From Actinomycetes bacterium (GTDB lineage: Bacteria > Actinomycetota > Actinomycetes > Mycobacteriales > Mycobacteriaceae), in contig JAEZIA010000135.1 in assembly GCA_023416315.1 (NCBI GenBank), positions 1 through 12,106 on the forward strand: DNA of 12,106 bases. The letters are read 5' to 3'. The position numbers and the translations under genes are program-made. Under the pieces are notes generated by a model that was given only the letters and a program-made list of their open reading frames with translations, was not told the origin of the DNA and did no database searches. Positions 6,747-12,106 of this stretch are shown here, in pieces. The stretch's first letter is position 1, and every line of letters starts with the position of its first letter.

Positions 6747-7358
6747 ATGGACACGCTGACCCCGCGCCCGGTTCGGTATCCGCTGCGGTCCCTCGACACC
6801 GCGACCGTCCGCTACACCGCGGCACCGCATCACCGCAGGCGCGTGACGATCGTGCACCGGCCGATTCCGGGCGTGACCCCCGCGATGTTGCTGGACTGGT
6901 TCACCGGCCTCGGCGGGACGATGACGTACGGCGGAGTCGTGATCGACCGCTACCTGGCCTGGCATCCGCTCGACCACATCCGCTGGGAGCTGGCGCGGCC
7001 CGCACCCGGCGGTGGCGCCGCCGAAGGCGCCCGGTTCCGGATCGTCGAGCAGTTCGGTGGACGCCCGGAGTACCACGTCGACGTCGTCGACCGGGTCGAG
7101 AAGCTCGACGAGACCGGCATCCGGCTGGTGCAGCGGATCGCCGGCGTGGTCGCCTTCCAGCTCGAGCACACCTGGTCGCCGGGCGCCGATGGCGCGCACT
7201 ACGTCAGCGTGATGGACGTCGGCGCCCGCAGTCCGCTGCTGGGGCCGCTGAACCGGGCGCTGACGCGCCGCTTTCCGGACCACATGCTGAGGGCGTGGGT
7301 CCGGCACAACATCGAGGAGGTCGGTCAGCTGGAATATCTGCTGCCGGCACTCAGGTGA
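6747..7358 (+). CDS. DAPG hydrolase (PhlG) family protein
   Basis: 203-residue soluble protein that I assign to the 2,4-diacetylphloroglucinol hydrolase family, zinc enzymes that cleave carbon-carbon bonds of acylated phenolics. Seen: YLAWHPLDHIRW (69-80) in the mid-part, a glutamate E101 in FRIVEQF, H141 in LEHTW, and a C-terminal RHNIEEVGQLEYLLP (186-200) whose H187-x3-E191 fits the His-x3-Glu zinc pair of PhlG as I recall it. It is shorter than PhlG itself (about 290), so the substrate pocket may differ; phloroglucinol cleavage is not established. ATG start with AAGGAG (6735-6740) 6 nt upstream. Divergent from and probably controlled by the TetR gene. The 3' end overlaps the convergent permease gene by 8 bp. 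An alternative is a distant member with an unrelated substrate. Confidence 0.68.
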   Translation: MDTLTPRPVRYPLRSLDTATVRYTAAPHHRRRVTIVHRPIPGVTPAMLLDWFTGLGGTMTYGGVVIDRYLAWHPLDHIRWELARPAPGGGAAEGARFRIVEQFGGRPEYHVDVVDRVEKLDETGIRLVQRIAGVVAFQLEHTWSPGADGAHYVSVMDVGARSPLLGPLNRALTRRFPDHMLRAWVRHNIEEVGQLEYLLPALR

Positions 7359-8127
7359 AGCGGAACCAGCGCAGCGCGGCCAGTGCCGACACCGCACCCC
7401 ACACCGCGAGCACCGCGATCCCGAACCAGTCCACCGACAGCGACATCGCCCGGGTCAACGCCTCGGTCAGCGCCCCCGACGGGGTGAGCCTTGCCACCCA
7501 GGCGATTGTGCTCGGGATCGCGTTGGTCTCCAGCGTCAGCGCGCCGAGACCGGCGAAGATGAACCACAGCAGGTTGGCCACCGCGAGCACGATCTCGGCG
7601 CGCAGCGTTCCGCCCAGCAGCAGGCCCATCGCCGCGAATCCTGCGGTGCCCAGTGCGATTACGACCGCGCCGAGCAGCAGGCCGAGCGGGTGCGGGCGCC
7701 AGCCCAGGGCCAGGCCGATGCCGCCGAGCAGCAGCGCCTGCAGAAATACCACCGTGACCACGGCCAGCGACTTGCCCGCGATAATGCCCCACACCGGAAG
7801 CGCGGTGGCGCCCAAGCGTTTCAGCGCGCCGTAGCGGCGGTCGAACGCCACCGCGATGGCCTGGCCGGTGAAGGCGGTGGAGATCACCGCCAGCGCCATG
7901 ATCGCCGGCACGAACACCGCGACGCGCTGGGTGCCGAACGATCCGAGGGGGAGCATGGTGAGCCCGATCAGCAGCGTGATCGGGATGAACATCGTGAGCA
8001 GCAGCTGTTCGCCGTTGCGCAGCAGGAGTTTCAGCTCGAGGCCGTACTGCGCGGCCAGCATCCGGGCTACGGTGCTGGGCCGCGGATCCGGGGTGAACGT
8101 GCCTGCCGGGAACAGCTCGCTCGTCAT
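7351..8127 (-). CDS. ABC-2 type exporter permease (Rv1457c-type)
   Basis: 258-residue membrane protein with about six hydrophobic helices, of the ABC-2 (DrrB-like) permease type that works as a dimer with a separate ATPase to move drugs or lipids outward. Helices are apparent at LLTMFIPITLLIGL, VAVFVPAIMALAVI, SLAVVTVVFLQALLLGGIG, LLLGAVVIALGTAG, IVLAVANLLWFIFAGLG and WFGIAVLAVWGAVSALAAL. The conserved ABC-2 segment AFDRRYGALKRLGATAL follows helix 2. The ATG at 8127 overlaps the ATPase stop (ATGA) and has AAGGAG 8 nt upstream (8136-8141), so translation is coupled. The longer open frame to 8619 is a shadow. The substrate is unknown; operon context with mptB hints at the cell envelope. Confidence 0.9.
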   Translation of the reverse strand: MTSELFPAGTFTPDPRPSTVARMLAAQYGLELKLLLRNGEQLLLTMFIPITLLIGLTMLPLGSFGTQRVAVFVPAIMALAVISTAFTGQAIAVAFDRRYGALKRLGATALPVWGIIAGKSLAVVTVVFLQALLLGGIGLALGWRPHPLGLLLGAVVIALGTAGFAAMGLLLGGTLRAEIVLAVANLLWFIFAGLGALTLETNAIPSTIAWVARLTPSGALTEALTRAMSLSVDWFGIAVLAVWGAVSALAALRWFRFT

Positions 8128-9056
8128 GACCTCAGCTCCTTGCCGGTCAGCTCCAGGAACACGTCTTCGAGGCTGCGCTGCTCGACTCGCACGTTGGTGG
8201 CCAGCGCGTCGAGTCGCGCGCACCACGCCGTGACCGTCGCCAGCACCTGCGGGTCGACCTTGCCTTCGACCAGGTATTCGCCGGGCGAAACTTCTTTGGC
8301 CACATAGCCTTCCGGCAGTGCGGCGATCAACAACGACAGGTCGAGCTGACGGGGCGCGGAGAACCGCAGCTGGCCTTCGGCGCCGCCCCGCATCAACTGG
8401 GCGGGGGTGCCGGAGGCGACGGCCGCGCCGTGGTCGATGATCACGATCCGGTCGGCGAGCTCTTCGGCTTCCTTGAGTTGGTGGGTGGTCAGCACCACCG
8501 TCACGCCGTCGCGGCGCAGCGCGTCGATGAGTTCCCACACCACCAGCCGCGCATGCGCGTCCATACCCGCGGTCGGCTCGTCGAGGAACACCAGCTCGGG
8601 CCGTCCGACGAGCGCGCACGCGAGCGCGAGCCGCTGCTGCTGTCCGCCGGAGAGCCTGCGGTAGGTGGTGCGGGCGGCGTCGGTGAGGCCGAGGGTGTTC
8701 AGCAGCCAGGCCGGGTCGAGCGGGTTCGCGGCGTAGGAGGCGACCAGGTCGAGCATCTCGCCGGCCCGGGCGGCCGGATAGCCGCCGCCGCCCTGCAGCA
8801 TGACGCCGATCCGCTCACGCACCCGCGCATTGTCGGCAATCGGGTCCAGGCCGAGCACCTCGATGGTGCCGCCGTCGGGCCGGGTGAAGCCCTCGCACAT
8901 CTCGACCGTGGTGGTCTTGCCCGCCCCGTTGGGACCCAGCAGCGCGAGCACCTCGGCGGCGTGCACCTCGAGGTCGAGGTTCGACACGGCCGTCGTCGAC
9001 CCATAGTGCTTGGACACCCCGCGCAGTCGCACGGGGGTTTCGCGGCCGGAACTCAC
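8124..9056 (-). CDS. ABC exporter ATP-binding protein (Rv1458c-type)
   Basis: 310-residue ATPase powering the adjacent permease. All nucleotide-binding motifs are intact: A-loop Y18, Walker A GPNGAGKTT (41-49), Q-loop Q88, signature LSGGQ (135-139), Walker B LVFLDE (155-160), D-loop AGMD (163-166) and switch H192. A C-terminal extension of about 90 residues follows the core domain, as in DrrA-like drug/lipid exporters. GTG start overlaps the mptB stop (GTGA, 4 bp) and its own stop overlaps the permease start (ATGA, 4 bp). The run of G residues after the Q-loop (QGGGGYP) is mildly unusual but does not touch catalytic positions. Confidence 0.94.
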   Translation of the reverse strand: MSSGRETPVRLRGVSKHYGSTTAVSNLDLEVHAAEVLALLGPNGAGKTTTVEMCEGFTRPDGGTIEVLGLDPIADNARVRERIGVMLQGGGGYPAARAGEMLDLVASYAANPLDPAWLLNTLGLTDAARTTYRRLSGGQQQRLALACALVGRPELVFLDEPTAGMDAHARLVVWELIDALRRDGVTVVLTTHQLKEAEELADRIVIIDHGAAVASGTPAQLMRGGAEGQLRFSAPRQLDLSLLIAALPEGYVAKEVSPGEYLVEGKVDPQVLATVTAWCARLDALATNVRVEQRSLEDVFLELTGKELRS

Positions 9057-10759
9057 GGTGACTCAGCGTATGCGCCGGGCGCGGGCCGCGGCTCCGGTGG
9101 TTCGGGTAATGGATCGGGTTCCTCGCCGCTGAACGCCTCGTTGGTGCCCGGCACCGTGCGCCACGGCAGCCGGTGCAACGTCAGCGCGATCAGCATCAGC
9201 ACGATCACCGTGCTGGCCAGCGTGGCGTCGACGATCTGGAACAGCGCGAAGCGGTCGCCGTTGGCGGTGGGGCCGAAGATGCCGACGACGAGGGACACCG
9301 CGATCGTGGCGATGCGGAAGCCCGGCCGGGTGGCCCAGGCGGCCAGCGGAATGATCGCCCACAGCAGGTACCAGGGCTGCACGACCGGGAACAGCAGCAC
9401 GGTCGCGCCCAGCGCCACGCCCAGCCCGCCGACCGGATGCAACTTGCCGCGCAGTACGGCCAGCAGCAGCCAGCTGACGGTGATCATGATGATCAGCACA
9501 CCGATGGCGCGGGTCAGCGACAGCACGGCGGTGGTGTGGTCGCCGAGCCCGAGCAGGATCCCGACCTGACCGGTGCCCAGCGCCAGCAGCGTGGGCGGCG
9601 ACATCCAGCTGCGCACCACGTTGGCGGTGCCGAGGGTGAAGACCCAGCCGAACCCGAGGCCGCTGGCCCAGCCGATGATCGCCATCACCGCCAGCGATAT
9701 CGCCCCCATCAGTGCACTGGCCTGCAGGAACGCCGTGACGGTGGAGCCCCAGCGGTAGGCCAGCGCCATGCCCACGAATCCCAGCGCCAGCAGCCCCGGC
9801 AGCTTGACCTGCGAGGACATCGTGATCAGGACGGCGCCGAGGACCAGCATGGCCGACGGGGTCCATGCCGCCCACTGGTCGCGTCCCCGGGGCCAGTGCA
9901 GCGGTCGGGGCAGCAGCGGGCGCGCGGAGTCGATGCCGCGCAGCGCGAACTCGGTGCCGGTCAGCATCAGGCCCAGCATCAGCGCCTCGTTGTGGATGCC
10001 CGCGACCAGGTGCATCAGCAGCAGCGGGTTGGCCGCACCCAGCCACAGTGCACTGACCTCCGCGACCCCGCAGCGCCGGGCCAGCCGCGGTACCGCCCAC
10101 ACGATCATCCCGACACCGAGAAGCACCACCACCCGGTGGCTGAGTACGGCGGCGACGATGTTCTCCCCGGTCAGCGCCGAGATGCCCTTGCCGACCCACA
10201 GAAACAACGGACCGTAGGGCGCCGGTGTCTCCCGCCACAGGCTGGGAACCGACAGGGTGAACACGTGGTCCAACCCCAACCCGGGCGCCGGGCCGACTTT
10301 GTACGGGTTGAGGCCGTTGGCCGAGATCTGGCTCTGCGCCAGATACGAGTAGACGTCCTTGCTGTACATCGGGGGCGCGATCAGCAGCGGCACCACCCAG
10401 AGCAGCAGAGTGTGATCAAGCTGACTCCGCGACATCCGGCGGCTGCCGAGCGCGAAACGGCCCAGCATCAGCCACGCCAGCGCCATCATCACCGCGCCGG
10501 TGGTGGTCATCGTCAGCGAGACGGTCTGGATACGCGACGGCAGGTTCAGCAGTCGCACCCCGAAGGTGGGGTCCTGCACGACGGGGCGGGCGCCGGCACC
10601 CAGCGCACCTATCGCCATCAGCACCGTTCCGGTCGCGCCGAACAGCCGGGTGCGCCGCATCGCGCGGAATTCGGCATCGTTGAGCGGTGCGCCAACGGTG
10701 CGTTCATCGCCGTGCAAGCGGGCGATTGACGAACTCAGCGAGAGCTGGCGGGCTGCCAC
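9053..10759 (-). CDS. mptB: Alpha-(1->6)-mannosyltransferase of lipomannan synthesis (GT-C fold)
   Basis: 568-residue polytopic membrane glycosyltransferase. MptB is known to start the alpha-1,6-mannan core of lipomannan/lipoarabinomannan outside the membrane using polyprenyl-phosphate-mannose. Seen: about a dozen hydrophobic segments, an early loop with PMYSKDVYSYLAQ (D135) that is the GT-C acidic motif region, a second loop with NPYKVGPAPG, then WRETPAPYGPLFLWVGK, and a proline/acid-rich C-terminal tail (EEPDPLPEPPEPRPAPG). Synteny next to sufR supports mptB over its paralogue mptA. The GTG at 10759 has no Shine-Dalgarno, but TAGAGT lies 6 nt upstream, suggesting a leaderless start. First gene of a likely operon with the ABC exporter. 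Confidence 0.92.
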   Translation of the reverse strand: MAARQLSLSSSIARLHGDERTVGAPLNDAEFRAMRRTRLFGATGTVLMAIGALGAGARPVVQDPTFGVRLLNLPSRIQTVSLTMTTTGAVMMALAWLMLGRFALGSRRMSRSQLDHTLLLWVVPLLIAPPMYSKDVYSYLAQSQISANGLNPYKVGPAPGLGLDHVFTLSVPSLWRETPAPYGPLFLWVGKGISALTGENIVAAVLSHRVVVLLGVGMIVWAVPRLARRCGVAEVSALWLGAANPLLLMHLVAGIHNEALMLGLMLTGTEFALRGIDSARPLLPRPLHWPRGRDQWAAWTPSAMLVLGAVLITMSSQVKLPGLLALGFVGMALAYRWGSTVTAFLQASALMGAISLAVMAIIGWASGLGFGWVFTLGTANVVRSWMSPPTLLALGTGQVGILLGLGDHTTAVLSLTRAIGVLIIMITVSWLLLAVLRGKLHPVGGLGVALGATVLLFPVVQPWYLLWAIIPLAAWATRPGFRIATIAVSLVVGIFGPTANGDRFALFQIVDATLASTVIVLMLIALTLHRLPWRTVPGTNEAFSGEEPDPLPEPPEPRPAPGAYAESP

Positions 10760-10765
10760 TCCAGC

Positions 10766-10771
10766 ACTCTA
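10766..10771 (-). promoter_or_regulatory. -10 element for leaderless mptB
   Basis: TAGAGT on the minus strand, 6 nt (GCTGGA) before the GTG of mptB, placing the transcript start on the start codon. No recognisable -35. It probably drives mptB, the ATPase and the permease together. Confidence 0.5.
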
Positions 10772-10801
10772 ACCGGCGGGCTTTCCCGTGCTCTGCCTGC
10801 T

Positions 10802-10813
10802 AAGGGTGCCCTT
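10802..10813. repeat. Palindrome AAGGG-TG-CCCTT in the mptB/sufR spacer
   Basis: Perfect 5-bp inverted repeat with a 2-nt centre, inside a looser frame of CTA (10800-10802) and CCTAG (10814-10818). It lies upstream of the sufR start and of mptB on the other strand. It could bind a regulator; similarity to the 19-bp IdeR/DtxR iron box is only partial (9 of 19 by eye). Confidence 0.4.
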
Positions 10814-10837
10814 CCTAGACCCGTCCGGCTAATTGCG

Positions 10838-10854
10838 TAACACTGGTGTTGTGA
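10838..10854 (+). promoter_or_regulatory. SufR operator overlapping the sufR start
   Basis: AACAC-TG-GTGTT (10839-10850) is a perfect inverted repeat directly before the GTG. The same stretch also reads ACACT-N5-TGTGA (10840-10854), which is the SufR-binding pattern I recall for the M. tuberculosis suf operon. A weak -10, TAACAC (10838-10843), lies 7 nt before the GTG, so bound SufR would cover both the -10 and the start codon. Autorepression is therefore expected. Confidence 0.65.
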
Positions 10855-11555
10855 AATTCCCGTCCGATGCCGACGCTGTGCCCGTGGTGGGCACGGTGGT
10901 GCATGACGGCCAGACCCGCCGCGCGATCGTGCGGCTCCTGGTCGAATCGGGATCGATCACCGCCGCCGAGATCGGCCAGCGGCTGGGTATCTCCGCCGCC
11001 GGCGTCCGCAGGCATCTCGACGCACTCATCGAGGCCGGCGACGCCGCGGCCCACGCCGCCGCGGCGTGGCAACAGGCGGGCCGCGGCCGACCCGCCAAGC
11101 GATACCGGCTGACCGCCGCCGGACGGGCCAAACTCGAGCACACCTACGATGACCTGGCTTCGGCGGCGATTCGTCAGCTGCGCGAGATCGGCGGCGACGA
11201 AGCCGTGCAGACGTTTGCCCGGCGTCGTGTCGACGCGATCCTGGCGGGAGTGAAGCAGGGTCCCGACGACGTTGAATCGGACGTTGAATCGACTGCCGAG
11301 CGGGTAGCCGATGCGATGACCAAGGCAGGATATGCGGCGACGACGACGCGGGTGCGCGGCCCGCTGCCGGGCATCCAGATCTGTCAGCACCACTGCCCGG
11401 TTTCGCATGTCGCCGAAGAGTTTCCGGAACTCTGCGAGGCCGAGAAGCAGGCCATGTCGGAAGTTCTCGGCACCCACGTGCAACGGTTGGCGACGATCGC
11501 CAACGGTGACTGCGCTTGTACCACCCACGTACCGCTGACGCCGGTACACCCCTAG
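10851..11555 (+). CDS. sufR: SufR, iron-sulfur sensing repressor of the suf operon
   Basis: 234-residue ArsR/DeoR-like winged helix regulator. The DNA-binding part (about 20-92) has SITAAEIGQRLGISAAGVRRHLDAL (35-59) as the recognition module, a basic wing GRGRPAKRYRLT (77-88), and a C-terminal Fe-S domain with C178, C182, C195, C221 and C223; the C182-x12-C195 spacing is typical of SufR and four of these cysteines should hold a [4Fe-4S] cluster. Holo-SufR represses the suf genes; loss of the cluster relieves this. The start could be TTG 10833, right after an in-frame stop, but GTG 10851 is preferred because the operator occupies 10838-10854. There is no ribosome site, so it is probably leaderless. 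A 12-bp tandem repeat encodes DVESDVES (140-147). sufB follows 18 bp downstream. Confidence 0.93.
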   Translation: MKFPSDADAVPVVGTVVHDGQTRRAIVRLLVESGSITAAEIGQRLGISAAGVRRHLDALIEAGDAAAHAAAAWQQAGRGRPAKRYRLTAAGRAKLEHTYDDLASAAIRQLREIGGDEAVQTFARRRVDAILAGVKQGPDDVESDVESTAERVADAMTKAGYAATTTRVRGPLPGIQICQHHCPVSHVAEEFPELCEAEKQAMSEVLGTHVQRLATIANGDCACTTHVPLTPVHP

Positions 11556-11573
11556 ACCAGAAGGAGCGTCGCC

Positions 11574-12106
11574 ATGACACTCACCCCGGAAGCCAAGCCG
11601 GCGGAGCCGTTGACCCAGGACGAGGCCATCGCCTCGCTGGGTCGCTACGGCTACGGCTGGGCGGACTCCGACGTCGCGGGCGCCAGCGCCCAGCGCGGGT
11701 TGTCGGAGGCGGTGGTGCGCGACATCTCCAGCAAGAAGAGCGAGCCGGAATGGATGCTCGACATCCGTCTGAAGGCGTTGCGCACGTTCGACAAGAAGCC
11801 GATGCCGAACTGGGGCAGCAACCTCGAGGGCATCGACTTCGACAACATCAAGTACTTCGTGCGTTCCAGCGAGAAGCAGGCCGCCACCTGGGATGACCTG
11901 CCCGCGGACATCAAGAACACCTACGACAAGCTCGGCATCCCGGAGGCGGAGAAGCAGCGCCTGGTCGCCGGTGTCGCCGCGCAGTACGAGTCCGAGGTGG
12001 TCTACCACCAGATCCGCGAGGACCTGGAGGAGCAGGGCGTCATCTTCGTCGACACCGACACGGGCCTGCGCGAGCACCCGGAGATCTTCGAGCAGTACTT
12101 CGGCTC
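11574..12106 (+). CDS. sufB: SufB, Fe-S cluster scaffold subunit of SUF (5' part, cut by the window end)
   Basis: First 177 codons of sufB, running off the window. SufB forms the SufBC2D scaffold complex that builds Fe-S clusters in the cytoplasm, the only general Fe-S assembly system of mycobacteria. The visible part is the family N-terminus: LGRYGYGWADSD (22-33), EPEWMLDIRLKALRTF (60-75), NIKYFVRSSEK (92-102), DLPADIKNTYDKLGIPEAE (107-125) and VVYHQIREDLEEQGVIF (142-158). ATG start with AAGGAG (11561-11566) 7 nt upstream. Many mycobacterial sufB genes carry an intein; the visible part has none, and the known insertion region lies beyond the window. Co-transcribed with sufR. Confidence 0.96.
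   Translation, partial: MTLTPEAKPAEPLTQDEAIASLGRYGYGWADSDVAGASAQRGLSEAVVRDISSKKSEPEWMLDIRLKALRTFDKKPMPNWGSNLEGIDFDNIKYFVRSSEKQAATWDDLPADIKNTYDKLGIPEAEKQRLVAGVAAQYESEVVYHQIREDLEEQGVIFVDTDTGLREHPEIFEQYFG

Noticed and set aside
7345..7388. CGGCACT/AGTGCCG pair at the hydrolase/permease junction as a terminator
   Set aside because: Seven base pairs but a 30-nt loop, mostly inside the permease gene; too weak to list as a feature.
9173..10729. 518-codon open frame antisense to mptB
   Set aside because: Translation is dominated by Gln, Arg, His, Asp and Gly, typical of the reverse complement of a hydrophobic membrane-protein gene.
10815..12077. 420-codon open frame antisense to sufR and sufB
   Set aside because: Spans two well recognised genes and their junction; no family features of its own.
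11574..12106. SufB intein
   Set aside because: Common in mycobacterial SufB, but the visible 177 codons read straight through the family N-terminus; the insertion region is outside the window.

Overview
The window comes from a high-GC actinobacterium, almost certainly a Mycobacterium/Mycolicibacterium. Its backbone reproduces, from memory, the M. tuberculosis gene order tkt - ctaB - qor - Rv1455 - ctaA - ABC permease - ABC ATPase - mptB - sufR - sufB. The PE_PGRS genes and the Rv1453 regulator found there in M. tuberculosis are absent, which suits an environmental or fast-growing species; the exact species cannot be told from the sequence.

Layout: tkt (transketolase, minus) and ctaB (heme O synthase, plus) diverge from a 187-bp spacer. 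ctaB runs tail to tail into qor (quinone oxidoreductase-like, minus) with overlapping stop codons. qor diverges from an ATP-grasp ligase gene (plus) across only 18 bp. That gene overlaps the end of ctaA (heme A synthase, minus) by 51 bp. Next comes a divergent pair that I do not recall from the M. tuberculosis locus: a TetR regulator (minus) and a DAPG-hydrolase (PhlG)-like gene (plus), separated by a compact region with two matching operator-like sites. An ABC-2 exporter (permease and ATPase) and the lipomannan mannosyltransferase mptB follow on the minus strand with 4-base start/stop overlaps. mptB diverges from the suf operon, of which sufR and the first 177 codons of sufB are visible.

Functional themes: two enzymes of heme A synthesis for the aa3-type cytochrome oxidase (CtaB, CtaA), iron-sulfur cluster assembly (SufR, SufB), cell-envelope lipoglycan synthesis (MptB with an exporter), central carbon metabolism (Tkt), and a small self-contained regulator/hydrolase pair. 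There is no CRISPR array, tRNA, rRNA, insertion sequence or phage gene, and no gene-free stretch above 187 bp.

The most interesting signals are regulatory. Several genes lack a Shine-Dalgarno sequence and instead start 6-7 nt after a TANNNT-type -10 element, as mycobacterial leaderless genes do. The 18-bp qor/ATP-grasp spacer looks like a bidirectional leaderless promoter with one shared -10. The tetR/hydrolase spacer carries twin operators 44 bp apart. The mptB/sufR spacer carries a SufR-type operator plus a second palindrome.
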